From Chitinophagaceae bacterium (lineage in GTDB: Bacteria; Bacteroidota; Bacteroidia; Chitinophagales; Chitinophagaceae): a stretch of 33,956 nucleotides of DNA. Of the stretch, positions 7,607 to 15,588 are shown one piece after another. The stretch's first letter is position 1. Every line of letters begins with the position of its first letter. The notes under the pieces are model-generated. The model was not told the origin of the DNA. It ran no database searches and was given only the letters and a program-made list of their open reading frames with translations. Both the position numbers and the translations under genes were made by a program. Location: the NCBI GenBank assembly GCA_022841365.1, contig JALHRP010000012.1:1-33956 (forward strand), written 5' to 3'.

Positions 7607-8305
7607 ATGATGCAGAAAAAGAAACTGGTGGTATTAACCGGCGCCGGCATCAGTGCCGAAAGTGGATTGCGTACGTTTCGTGACAGTGATGGTTTATGGG
7701 AAGGGTATGAGATTGAAGAGGTAGCCACACCACGTGCATGGCGAAAGAATCCGCAACTGGTACTTGATTTTTATAATTACAGAAGGAGAGATGTGTTGAA
7801 GGCGCAACCCAATGCTGCACATGTTGGTTTAGCTGAATTGGAAAAATATTTTGATGTAACCATCATTACTCAAAACATTGATGATTTGCATGAACGGGGC
7901 GGCTCCACCAATGTGCTTCACCTGCATGGAGAGATATTAAAAATGCGGAGCGAACGTGATGAGCATTTGATCTATGATATTACCGGCGATATTAAGTTGG
8001 GCGATAAAGCAGATGATGGGGCACAGCTTCGTCCGTACATTGTTTGGTTTGAAGAAGCAGTGCCGATGATTGAAGAAGCGGTGCCTGTTGTGCAACAAGC
8101 TGATATTTTTGTTGTAGTTGGTACTTCATTAGCAGTGTACCCTGCAGCCGGATTAATTACTGTGGCAGCAGATTCAATTCCTAAATTTATCGTTGATAAA
8201 AAGATTCCTTACACATCTACAGTTTATAATTTAACGGCAATTGAAAAACCGGCAACGGAAGGAGTGAAGGAGTTAAAAGAATTACTTAAAACCTTTCTTC
8301 TTTAA
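7607..8305 (+). CDS. NAD-dependent protein deacylase, sirtuin (CobB-like), zinc ligands absent
   Basis: A 232-residue sirtuin. NAD-binding motifs are GAGISAESGLRTFR (12-25) and QNIDDLHERGG (89-99); the catalytic His is in LHLHGE (His107). Tyr56 and Arg59 (FYNYRR) match the Tyr-X-X-Arg pair that in SIRT5 and E. coli CobB recognises acidic acyl groups such as succinyl. The Cys4 zinc-binding module normally found between the catalytic His and the RPxxVxF segment (here LRPYIVWFEE) is replaced by about 35 residues with no cysteine. Start: ATG at 7607, with a second ATG immediately after. Its 3' end overlaps the convergent saccharopine dehydrogenase gene by 20 bases. Confidence 0.92.
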   Translation: MMQKKKLVVLTGAGISAESGLRTFRDSDGLWEGYEIEEVATPRAWRKNPQLVLDFYNYRRRDVLKAQPNAAHVGLAELEKYFDVTIITQNIDDLHERGGSTNVLHLHGEILKMRSERDEHLIYDITGDIKLGDKADDGAQLRPYIVWFEEAVPMIEEAVPVVQQADIFVVVGTSLAVYPAAGLITVAADSIPKFIVDKKIPYTSTVYNLTAIEKPATEGVKELKELLKTFLL

Positions 8306-9620
8306 ATTTTACGCTATGCATTTTTAATTCTTCCAGCACAGGTTCATAAATTTCTTTTCTTGTTGGAATGTGCAATCCTTTCAATTTTATCTTTTCTTCA
8401 AGGATAAGTTTAGCTGCAATACCAAGCGGCAAGCCAACCGTCTTTGCCATGGCTGTATGCAAACTGTCTTCACCTTTAACAACCAGACTGCTTTTTATGG
8501 ATGATTGTTTACCGTTGATCGTGTAATCAATTTCGTGCAATATCACAATCAGATCTTTGTCGGCCGGTTGCAGGGCTAATTTTTTTTCAATGCGTTGTTG
8601 TAAAATATCTGCACTGGATTTTGCAGTTGAGGGAATGTCTTCATCACTTTCCAGTTCAAGAAATGCAAACTGTTCCAGTATGGTATCATGAGCAGCTTCT
8701 GCAACATACAGTTCAAGATACATGCGAAAACTCAGCTCTCTGCCTTCAATCTTTTTCAGTTTTGCAGCAAACCATTCCTGATAGGTTTGATGCTGTGTAA
8801 TTTCAGTTGCATCAGTTTCATTGGTTAAATCCAGATCAACCACCACATCCCAGCCATTGCAAAAAGGAGCATATCGCAACGTAGTGCGGATAAAGGTTTC
8901 TGCTTCCTGTAAATGATAAAGCGGAATATAGCTTAATGAATCTCTGTTGGGATACCAGGCAAACAAAGGAAGCTCATCAATTTGTAACTGCTCACAGTTT
9001 TCAAATACCTCATTATAGTTTTTCCGAATGATGTTGTTTGCTTGTTTATATGCAGCGCCAGCTTGTCCCGCCATTAGAATATTGCGTGGGTTCCAGCTTA
9101 TTTTATAATGCCATGGATTGTCATTGCTTTCAGGAGCAACCAATCCGCCACAATGCGATTTAAAAGAGGAAATTGTTCCGCCTTTTGATCTGATCTCATC
9201 AATAAGTTGCATGGCGCTCATATGATCAATACCCGGATCAAGACCCATTTCGCACAAAAAAAGAATTTCTTTACTGTTGATCTCCGCCTCCAGCTGTTTT
9301 ATCGCCTCATCAACATACGAAGCTGTGAGCAAATTGCGGCCAATGGCCACACAATCTTTTGCCACATGAATATGTAAAGACGGAGGTAACAATGAAACAA
9401 CAATATCTGCCGCTTCAATCAGCATACTTCGTTCATCGGCTGCCGTTACATTTACTTCAACCGCCTGTGCATGGCTGTGCTGCTGCACTTTTGCTTCGGC
9501 CTGCTGCAGATTACTGTCGGCAACAATCAGCTTCCAGTTTTTTTCTGCACAGGTATTTTTCAGATAGTCAATTAAAACAGTTGCCGATTTTCCGGCACCA
9601 AATACAAGAATCGTTTTCAA
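8286..9620 (-). CDS. Saccharopine dehydrogenase family protein (NADP-type, LYS9-like)
   Basis: A 444-residue oxidoreductase with an N-terminal Rossmann motif (ILVFGAGKSATVLIDYL), a SLLPPSLH segment, and the family signature CEMGLDPGIDHMSAM, followed by ISSFKSHCGGLVAPESNDNPWHYKISW. The family includes saccharopine reductase/dehydrogenase of lysine metabolism; the exact direction and substrate cannot be fixed from sequence. No ATG fits. I use the TTG at 9620, which gives MKTILVFGAG, typical for the family; a TTG at 9638 would add six residues. It is convergent with and overlaps the sirtuin by 20 bases, so the two transcripts are antisense at their 3' ends. Confidence 0.9.
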   Translation of the reverse strand: MKTILVFGAGKSATVLIDYLKNTCAEKNWKLIVADSNLQQAEAKVQQHSHAQAVEVNVTAADERSMLIEAADIVVSLLPPSLHIHVAKDCVAIGRNLLTASYVDEAIKQLEAEINSKEILFLCEMGLDPGIDHMSAMQLIDEIRSKGGTISSFKSHCGGLVAPESNDNPWHYKISWNPRNILMAGQAGAAYKQANNIIRKNYNEVFENCEQLQIDELPLFAWYPNRDSLSYIPLYHLQEAETFIRTTLRYAPFCNGWDVVVDLDLTNETDATEITQHQTYQEWFAAKLKKIEGRELSFRMYLELYVAEAAHDTILEQFAFLELESDEDIPSTAKSSADILQQRIEKKLALQPADKDLIVILHEIDYTINGKQSSIKSSLVVKGEDSLHTAMAKTVGLPLGIAAKLILEEKIKLKGLHIPTRKEIYEPVLEELKMHSVKFKEERF

Positions 9621-9688
9621 ACAAAAGATTTTTGGCAAGATAGAAGAATTTGCTGTTTGACCGCTTACATTTTACGTGCTGCAATCTG

Positions 9689-9721
9689 TTTTGGGTGTTT
9701 GGGCATCTATCAATAAATTTG
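9689..9721 (+). promoter_or_regulatory. Bacteroidota-type promoter for pdhB
   Basis: A perfect -7 box TAAATTTG at 9714-9721, with TTTTG at 9689-9693 as the -33 element and 20 bases between TTG and TA. Predicted transcription start is near 9728, about 33 bases before the ATG of pdhB. Confidence 0.8.
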
Positions 9722-9760
9722 CACACCCGTTTTTAACGGAATTAAAACAAAGCTATTTCA

Positions 9761-10744
9761 ATGAGAACAATTGCCATGCGTGAAGCACTGCGGGAAGCAA
9801 TGCAGGAAGAAATGCGCAGAGATGAGAACGTTTTTTTGATGGGTGAAGAAGTTGCTGAATACAACGGAGCCTACAAAGTAAGCCAGGGAATGCTGGATGA
9901 GTTTGGTGAAAAACGGGTGATTGATACGCCGATTTCTGAACTTGGTTTCACCGCCATTGCAGTAGGTGCGGCTCAAAACGGCCTTCGTCCTATTGTTGAA
10001 TTTATGACCTGGAACTTTGCGGTACTGGCGTTGGATCAGATACTGAACACTGCATCAAAAATGCTGGCAATGAGTGGCGGCCAGGTGGGTTGTCCTATTG
10101 TATTTCGTGGACCCAACGGCTCTGCAGGTCAGTTAGGTGCACAGCACTCTACAGCGTTTGAAAGTTATTATGCCAATATTCCGGGGTTAAAAGTTATTTC
10201 GCCTTACACAGCCTATGATTCAAAAGGTTTGCTGAAAGCAGCTATCCGTGATAACGATCCGGTAATTTTTATGGAAAGTGAAGTGATGTATGGCGATAAA
10301 GGTGAAGTACCCGAAGGAGAATATATAATTGAAATAGGTAAGGCCGATGTTAAACGTGCAGGCCGTGATGTAACCATTGTTTCGTTTAATAAAATGATGA
10401 AAGTGGCTTTGGGTGCTGCAGAAGAACTGGCGAAAGAAGGGATTGAGGCCGAAGTAATTGATTTGAGAACCATCCGTCCGTTGGACTGGTTTACCATTCT
10501 TGAAAGTGTAAAGAAGACCAACCGTCTGGTAATTGTAGAAGAGCAGTGGCCATTTGCATCTGTTTCTTCTGAAATAGCGTACCGCATTCAAAAAGAAGGA
10601 TTCGATTATTTAGATGCACCCATCCGCCGAATTACCAGCAGCGATTCGCCCATGCACTATGCGCCAACACTGGTAGGAGCTTATCTGCCCGATGTGCCAA
10701 GAACGGTAAAGCTGGTGAAAGAGGTGATGTACATGAAAAAATAA
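9761..10744 (+). CDS. pdhB: Pyruvate dehydrogenase E1 component, beta subunit
   Basis: A 327-residue E1-beta, the subunit that with E1-alpha binds thiamine diphosphate and decarboxylates pyruvate to feed the lipoyl E2. Landmarks: MREALREAMQEEM at the start, VFLMGEEVAEYNGAYKVS, DTPISELGFTAIAVGAA, EFMTWNFA, GGQVGCPIVFRGPNG and GAQHSTAFESYYANIPGLKV. The C-terminal transketolase domain has EVIDLRTIRPLD and VIVEEQWPF. Length and motifs match pyruvate rather than branched-chain E1-beta, though the latter cannot be fully excluded. No pdhA neighbour; a single gene with its own promoter and terminator. Confidence 0.95.
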   Translation: MRTIAMREALREAMQEEMRRDENVFLMGEEVAEYNGAYKVSQGMLDEFGEKRVIDTPISELGFTAIAVGAAQNGLRPIVEFMTWNFAVLALDQILNTASKMLAMSGGQVGCPIVFRGPNGSAGQLGAQHSTAFESYYANIPGLKVISPYTAYDSKGLLKAAIRDNDPVIFMESEVMYGDKGEVPEGEYIIEIGKADVKRAGRDVTIVSFNKMMKVALGAAEELAKEGIEAEVIDLRTIRPLDWFTILESVKKTNRLVIVEEQWPFASVSSEIAYRIQKEGFDYLDAPIRRITSSDSPMHYAPTLVGAYLPDVPRTVKLVKEVMYMKK

Positions 10745-10765
10745 CAACTGTTTGCAGATAAAGTA

Positions 10766-10796
10766 AAAAGCCGTTCAAGTTGCTTGAACGGCTTTT
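10766..10796 (+). terminator. Rho-independent terminator of pdhB
   Basis: A 14-base-pair perfect stem (10766-10779 with 10783-10796), loop TTG, ending in TTTT. It starts 21 bases after the pdhB stop. Confidence 0.9.
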
Positions 10797-10890
10797 GTAT
10801 TCTTTACAAATAAATGTCCTTATAATTTGTTTTTCAAAAGATTTAGGGCATATTTGCAACGGTTTTTCATAGGATATTGGATTTTAAACG

Positions 10891-10919
10891 AAGCTGGATT
10901 TCTATCCGGCTTTTCTTTT
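10891..10919 (+). terminator. Weak terminator-like hairpin in intergenic DNA
   Basis: AAGCTGGA (10891-10898) pairs with TCCGGCTT (10905-10912) with one G-T wobble, followed by TTCTTTTG. No plus-strand gene ends nearby apart from pdhB, which already has a stronger terminator, so it may be a backup or the end of an unseen short RNA. I see nothing else definite between 10797 and 10983. Confidence 0.4.
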
Positions 10920-10983
10920 GGCATAACTTTCCCATGCGGTAAAACCGCCGACTTCAACCTTAAACAGATTGTTTCTCCGATTG

Positions 10984-11133
10984 TTAAGGCATGAGCCCTT
11001 CAATAAACAACCGAAGAGTGCTTAAAATAACCCAAACAAGTCCGTAGGTAATAAACACAAGCGACAGGCCTAATGCTGAAATTTTAACTGCAATCTTCCA
11101 GGCCGGTTGTGTAGTAATGGAGCTAAGCTTCAT
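10984..11133 (-). CDS. Small single-pass membrane protein, 49 aa
   Basis: A short reading frame starting MKLSSITTQPAWK, with one strongly hydrophobic helix of about 20 residues (ISALGLSLVFITYGLVWVIL) and ending LFIEGLMP. Family not recognised. Support for a real gene: a perfect TACATTTG -7 box with a correctly spaced TTG just upstream, a clean membrane-helix profile, and its place in a gap that otherwise has no gene. The positive residue before and the Arg after the helix do not fix topology. It may be a small regulator or stabiliser of another membrane protein. Confidence 0.6.
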   Translation of the reverse strand: MKLSSITTQPAWKIAVKISALGLSLVFITYGLVWVILSTLRLFIEGLMP

Positions 11134-11155
11134 AGGGATTGGTATTGGTTCAGTT

Positions 11156-11186
11156 CAAATGTAGCTATCATTTCATTCTCAAACAA
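11156..11186 (-). promoter_or_regulatory. Bacteroidota-type promoter for the 49-residue membrane protein
   Basis: On the minus strand the -7 box TACATTTG (11156-11163) is preceded by TTG (11184-11186) with a 20-base spacer, the same geometry as the pdhB promoter. The start codon at 11133 lies about 22 bases after the box. Confidence 0.7.
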
Positions 11187-11224
11187 TCGGATAAAACCTG
11201 TATTTTAAAATGGTATTTACCGAA

Positions 11225-11959
11225 TTAAAAGGATGGCCAGCTACGTAGTTGGTTTGCGTAGAAAGTCCATTCAGGAGTGTTTATAGTATTTTGTAATGGC
11301 TCTCTAAACCATGGACTTATGCTTTTTTCTCTCAAATTTTGAAGGATGTGTACATCCTGTGCAGGCATATAACTCTGTGCAAGTAAAAACAACCGCTCAC
11401 CCGTACCCGTGTGTATGGCTACATCCATCACCAGTACCGCATGCCCCGGTGAACCGCCTTTTATCAGCACGTCGCCCGGCTTCAGATTTTTCCAGGTTGT
11501 TGGTTTCAATTCTTTTTCAAGCGACAGCGTACCACACATGCCAAAAACCGTTTCAAGATAGCGCTGCCATCCCTTGTGCTGATAGTTAGACCAGCAATAC
11601 TTTTTGCCTGCATTGTCAGCAAAACAAATGGGTTGATTGGATGCTTTCAGATACTCCGCTCTTATCCGCATAATTGCATCTGCACATTGCTGCAGATCTC
11701 TGTTGCCCACAGAAATATTTAAAACGGCATATTGCGCCTGTTGATTATACTTTTCTGTTCCATTGTACAGATAAACCGTTTTTTCTTTTTTCAGTTCCTG
11801 CTTTCGCAGATACCAACCAAAACTACCTGAGTTTACGTTTATCCGTTTATAGTTTGCAGGTACTGGAATTTGTTCTACTGTACGGATTGAATGCTGAGAT
11901 GGAGCCGGACAATAAGCACAAACACTCATCCATGAAAAGAAAACAATAAGCTCATTCAT
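11225..11959 (-). CDS. DUF4846 domain-containing protein
   Basis: A 244-residue protein with a hydrophobic N-terminus (MNELIVFFSWMSVCAY) that is probably a signal peptide. The DUF4846 pattern follows: INVNSGSFGWYLRKQELKK, TVYLYNG, GNRDLQQCADAIMRIRAEYL, FGMCGTLSLEKELKP, LKPGDVLIKGGSPGHAVLVMD and FLLAQSYMPAQDVHIL, ending in SPWF. The GDVLI–GGSPGHAV arrangement resembles cysteine-peptidase or NlpC/P60-like folds, with the His as a candidate active-site residue; that comparison is my inference. Probably envelope-located. Single gene, divergent from the NtrC-like regulator. Confidence 0.85.
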   Translation of the reverse strand: MNELIVFFSWMSVCAYCPAPSQHSIRTVEQIPVPANYKRINVNSGSFGWYLRKQELKKEKTVYLYNGTEKYNQQAQYAVLNISVGNRDLQQCADAIMRIRAEYLKASNQPICFADNAGKKYCWSNYQHKGWQRYLETVFGMCGTLSLEKELKPTTWKNLKPGDVLIKGGSPGHAVLVMDVAIHTGTGERLFLLAQSYMPAQDVHILQNLREKSISPWFREPLQNTINTPEWTFYANQLRSWPSF

Positions 11960-12029
11960 AGTTGCATGGTTTTTGGTTAGCTTTGAATCAATTCACATTA
12001 TTTTCCACAAAAGAATTTGTTAAACAGGT

Positions 12030-13193
12030 ATGAATCATATTTTAATTGTAGATGATGAAAAAGCGATCCGTAAAACCCTGAGTGAAATACTTTCTTATGA
12101 GGGTTACCAGATTGATGATGCAGAGAACGGTGAAGAAGGATTAAAAAAAATTAAGGAAAAGAATTACGATGTGGTGTTGTGTGATATTAAAATGCCCAAA
12201 GTGGATGGACTTGAGTTTTTAGAAAAAGCAAGAGAGAGTCATCCTGATCTCCCCATTATCATGATCTCCGGGCATGGCACTATTGAAACCGCAGTAGAAG
12301 CAGTTAAGAAAGGTGCATTTGATTATGTAGCCAAGCCACCCGATTTAAACCGTCTGCTCATTACCATTCGCAATGCAATGGATAAGCAAACACTGGTAAC
12401 TGAAACCAAAGTGTTAAAGCGCAAGGTGAGTAAAGTGCAGGAGATGATTGGCGAAAGTACAGCACTTAAAAAAATAAAAGACACTATTGATAAAGTTGCG
12501 CCAACAGATGCAAGGGTTCTGGTAACAGGTGAGAATGGTTCCGGTAAAGAACTGGTTGCAAGATGGATGCATGAAAAAAGTAACCGCAACAGCGGACCGA
12601 TTGTAGAAGTGAATTGTGCAGCAATACCCGGGGAGTTGATTGAAAGCGAACTCTTTGGTCATGAAAAAGGATCTTTCACCTCAGCCATTAAACAACGCAT
12701 TGGTAAGTTTGAACAGGCCAATGGTGGCACTTTGTTTTTAGATGAGATAGGTGATATGAGTTTAACTGCGCAGGCAAAAGTGCTCCGTGCGTTACAGGAA
12801 AGTAAAATAACCAGAGTAGGAGGCGAGAAAGATATTACCGTTGATGTGCGTGTGATTGCAGCTACCAACAAAGATTTATTGAAAGAAGTGGAAGCGAAAA
12901 ATTTTCGATTGGATCTGTACCATCGCTTAAGTGTTATCATTATACATGTGCCTTCGCTGAACGAACGCAGAGAAGATATTCCATTGCTGGCTGAACATTT
13001 CTTACAGCAGGTTGCAGATGATTACGGGCAGGTAAAAAAAGCGATTGATAAAAAAGCAATTGAAGCGTTGCAAAAGCACAACTGGAGCGGTAACATCCGT
13101 GAGTTCAGGAATGTGATGGAGCGGCTGGTGATTTTATCTGGTAAAACAATTACCGATGAAGATGTACAGAATTTTGTGATTCCACGGATATGA
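12030..13193 (+). CDS. NtrC-type response regulator (REC-AAA+) lacking a Fis DNA-binding domain
   Basis: A 387-residue protein. The receiver domain has phospho-acceptor Asp52 (VVLCDIKMP) and Lys102. The sigma-54-type AAA+ domain has Walker A GENGSGKE (167-174), Walker B GGTLFLDEIG (232-241), arginine-finger region FRLDLYHRL and sensor II NWSGNIREFRN (351-361). The loop that contacts sigma-54, GAFTGA in canonical activators, reads GSFTSA (214-219). The protein ends 26 residues after the sensor II motif, so the C-terminal Fis helix-turn-helix is absent. It may act from solution or through another DNA-binding partner. No histidine kinase is adjacent. Its stop overlaps the hydrolase ATG (ATGA). 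Confidence 0.92.
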   Translation: MNHILIVDDEKAIRKTLSEILSYEGYQIDDAENGEEGLKKIKEKNYDVVLCDIKMPKVDGLEFLEKARESHPDLPIIMISGHGTIETAVEAVKKGAFDYVAKPPDLNRLLITIRNAMDKQTLVTETKVLKRKVSKVQEMIGESTALKKIKDTIDKVAPTDARVLVTGENGSGKELVARWMHEKSNRNSGPIVEVNCAAIPGELIESELFGHEKGSFTSAIKQRIGKFEQANGGTLFLDEIGDMSLTAQAKVLRALQESKITRVGGEKDITVDVRVIAATNKDLLKEVEAKNFRLDLYHRLSVIIIHVPSLNERREDIPLLAEHFLQQVADDYGQVKKAIDKKAIEALQKHNWSGNIREFRNVMERLVILSGKTITDEDVQNFVIPRI

Positions 13194-13855
13194 GTCAGCG
13201 TATATACTGTATTAGCGGTTTGGGCGCCAATGAACAGGTGTTTTCTAAACTGCAGTTGGAAAATGTTGAATTGGTTTTTTTAAATTGGCTTGTACCAATG
13301 GTGAATGAACCAATTGAATCCTATGCTAAAAGAATGTTTCAAGTGGTTAAAGAACATCATCCTGTGCTCATGGGAGTATCATTTGGCGGAATGATTTGTA
13401 TAGAAATTGCTAAACTATTTGAGATTAAAAAATTGATTCTCATTTCTTCAGTGAAACAAAAAACGGAGATTCCGTTTTGGTTTCGGATAGCAGCAACACT
13501 TCAGTTACACCGTTTAATCCGACCTGAAACTGCAAAAATTTTATCTCCCTTCGAAAATTATTTTCTTGGTGTACAAAGTATTGATGAAAAGAAAATGACC
13601 GATACCTTTCGAAAACAAGTAGATAAAAATTATCTCCGTTGGGCTATTCATCAAATTGTCCACTGGAGTAATGTAACAATTCCCTCAAATTGCCTACATA
13701 TACATGGAACAGGGGATCGCATATTTCCATCACGTTATGTAAAAGCCGATTATTTAATTCAAAATGGCGGTCACTTCATGGTTTATAACAAAGCAGGTGA
13801 AATCAGCCCGATCATAAACCGTGAATTAAGCAGCATATGCAGCCCTGTTAAATGA
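13190..13855 (+). CDS. Alpha/beta hydrolase
   Basis: A 221-residue protein with an alpha/beta-hydrolase layout. It starts with the oxyanion-side strand RIYCISGLGANEQVF, has a nucleophile elbow GVSFGG (Ser64), a likely acid Asp176 in HGTGDRIFP and a catalytic His195 in GGHFMVYNKAGEI. The cap region (about 90-160) is helical. No signal peptide, so cytoplasmic; substrate unknown. Overlaps the regulator gene upstream by four bases. Confidence 0.85.
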   Translation: MSQRIYCISGLGANEQVFSKLQLENVELVFLNWLVPMVNEPIESYAKRMFQVVKEHHPVLMGVSFGGMICIEIAKLFEIKKLILISSVKQKTEIPFWFRIAATLQLHRLIRPETAKILSPFENYFLGVQSIDEKKMTDTFRKQVDKNYLRWAIHQIVHWSNVTIPSNCLHIHGTGDRIFPSRYVKADYLIQNGGHFMVYNKAGEISPIINRELSSICSPVK

Positions 13856-13901
13856 AACAGAATATTTTTCAGTTCAAATAAGGGCACAAAACCGAAACCC
13901 T

Positions 13902-13909
13902 TACTTTTG
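13902..13909 (+). promoter_or_regulatory. Candidate -7 promoter box for lepB
   Basis: TACTTTTG matches TAnnTTTG, 21 bases before the lepB ATG. No good TTG was found at the expected -33 position, so support is partial. Confidence 0.5.
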
Positions 13910-13930
13910 TGAGCATTAAAAAATAACAGC

Positions 13931-15481
13931 ATGTCGTTCAATGAAATCCTCTGGATTTTTATCATTAATATCCTGATCGTGTTATTACCTGCCATCGGGT
14001 TGTATGGCATGTTTAAAAAAGCAGGTGTGGCGCCATGGAAAGCATTGGTGCCTTTTTATAATCTCTGGATAATGACGGAGCTGGCCGGCATGAAAAAGTA
14101 TTGGTTTTTCCTGCAGTTTATCCCTGTAGCCGGTTGGTTTATTTCCATTGCTATTCTGATAGAATTTGTAAAGACTTACGGCAAGTTTAAATTCTGGGAA
14201 CATGCATTGACTGTATTTGCTTCCTTTTTATATTTCATTTATATCGGTTTTAATCAAACCGATAAATATGTTGGAGTTGATGCTATCAGAACGCATAAAA
14301 AATCTGCGGCAAGAGAATGGGTTGATGCAGCCATATTCGCCATTGTTGCAGCTGGTTTAATCCGTATGTTTCTGTTTGAAGCCTATGTAATTCCAACACC
14401 TTCAATGGAGCGTTCATTACTGGTGAATGATTTTCTTTTTGTAAGTAAAACAGCTTACGGATCGAGAGTGCCCAATACACCACTTGCATTTCCGCTGGTT
14501 CATCACACACTTCCAATTGTTAATACAAAGTCTTATCTCGATATCATCAACCTAAAATACAGAAGATGGTTTACCACACCTGTAAAACGAAATGATGTAA
14601 TGGTGTTTAACCTGCCGGTAGGCGATACAGTCATTAACGATGAAGAAAATTTTGGATCTAAAAGAACTTATTATGAAGCCATCCGTGATAAGAATGAAGG
14701 AAACGGCGATAGGAATCTGATCTGGGATAAATATGGCGATATCATCATTACAAGACCTGTTGATAAGCGTGAAAACTTTATAAAGCGATGTGTGGCCATT
14801 GCAGGTGATACACTTGAAATCAGAAACGGTGTGGTGTTTATCAATGGTAAAATGAACGACATTCCGCCTGCATCCGAAACCAATTATGTGTTGCGTACCA
14901 AAGGTCAGCCGCTTGACTTTACTATGCTGGAAGAAGAATATGGCATCAGAGAAAATCTGGGCGAAGTAAGAGGCATCGGCAATAATCTGTATGAAATATT
15001 TTTAACCAGAGAACAGGTTGCAATCTTCAGCAAATTATCTTTTGTTGATTCCATTATGCCGGTGAATTATCAATATGAACCGGGGATTACAGGTATTGGT
15101 GGCTATGATCTTTTTCCTAATGATACCGTTTATGCAAAATGGACCATTGACAATTACGGTCCGTTGTATATTCCGCAAAAAGGTGCAACCATTGCCCTTA
15201 CACCTGAAATTTACAGCCGTTACGAACGTGTCATCCGTACGTATGAAGGCAACAGTTTTGAGATGAAAGAAGGGAAGTTCTTTGTAAATGGTCAGCAAAC
15301 AGACAAGTATACGTTCAAAATGAATTACTACTGGCTGATGGGTGATAACCGCCATAATTCGCTCGACAGCCGTTACTGGGGTTTTGTTCCTGAAGATCAT
15401 GTGGTAGGGAAGGCTTCGCTCATTTTCTTCAGCTGGGACAAAGGTCCAAGGTGGAAACGGATTTTCAGATCAATAAAATAA
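13931..15481 (+). CDS. lepB: Signal peptidase I with N-terminal DUF5684-type membrane region
   Basis: A 516-residue inner-membrane serine protease that removes signal peptides from exported proteins. The N-terminal region (1-110) has several helices and resembles the DUF5684 extension common in Bacteroidota LepB. A further anchor (about 132-149) precedes the S26 domain: PTPSMERSL with nucleophile Ser158, and RENFIKRCVAIAGD with general base Lys285. Near the C-terminus is MGDNRHNSLDSRYWG. A long insertion, about residues 300-440, lies between the catalytic lysine box and the C-terminal box; insertions here are usual in this phylum. All catalytic residues are present. Confidence 0.95.
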   Translation: MSFNEILWIFIINILIVLLPAIGLYGMFKKAGVAPWKALVPFYNLWIMTELAGMKKYWFFLQFIPVAGWFISIAILIEFVKTYGKFKFWEHALTVFASFLYFIYIGFNQTDKYVGVDAIRTHKKSAAREWVDAAIFAIVAAGLIRMFLFEAYVIPTPSMERSLLVNDFLFVSKTAYGSRVPNTPLAFPLVHHTLPIVNTKSYLDIINLKYRRWFTTPVKRNDVMVFNLPVGDTVINDEENFGSKRTYYEAIRDKNEGNGDRNLIWDKYGDIIITRPVDKRENFIKRCVAIAGDTLEIRNGVVFINGKMNDIPPASETNYVLRTKGQPLDFTMLEEEYGIRENLGEVRGIGNNLYEIFLTREQVAIFSKLSFVDSIMPVNYQYEPGITGIGGYDLFPNDTVYAKWTIDNYGPLYIPQKGATIALTPEIYSRYERVIRTYEGNSFEMKEGKFFVNGQQTDKYTFKMNYYWLMGDNRHNSLDSRYWGFVPEDHVVGKASLIFFSWDKGPRWKRIFRSIK

Positions 15482-15486
15482 TAGTG

Positions 15487-15494
15487 TATATTTG
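15487..15494 (+). promoter_or_regulatory. Candidate -7 promoter box ahead of cdd
   Basis: TATATTTG is a perfect TAnnTTTG box directly after the lepB stop. A transcript starting near 15501 would run at once into the hairpin at 15515-15537 before reaching cdd. No TTG is seen at -33. Confidence 0.4.
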
Positions 15495-15514
15495 ATACCG
15501 AGCTTTTATGATGG

Positions 15515-15545
15515 ATCCTCCGACATGTTCGGGGGATTTTTTGTC
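15515..15545 (+). terminator. Rho-independent terminator between lepB and cdd
   Basis: A nine-base-pair stem, ATCCTCCGA (15515-15523) with TCGGGGGAT (15529-15537) including one wobble, followed by TTTTTTGT. It ends lepB transcripts, or attenuates transcripts from the box at 15487. Confidence 0.8.
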
Positions 15546-15588
15546 TCATACCATCAACCCAACATTGAAAAACCTAAAAAACAGTACA

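Noticed and set aside
10213..10591. Long minus-strand frames inside pdhB
   Set aside because: Antisense shadows of a strongly conserved gene; no independent support.
15508..15588. N-terminal extension of cytidine deaminase
   Set aside because: The extension would be translated across the terminator hairpin and has no family similarity; the ATG at 15589 fits the family length.
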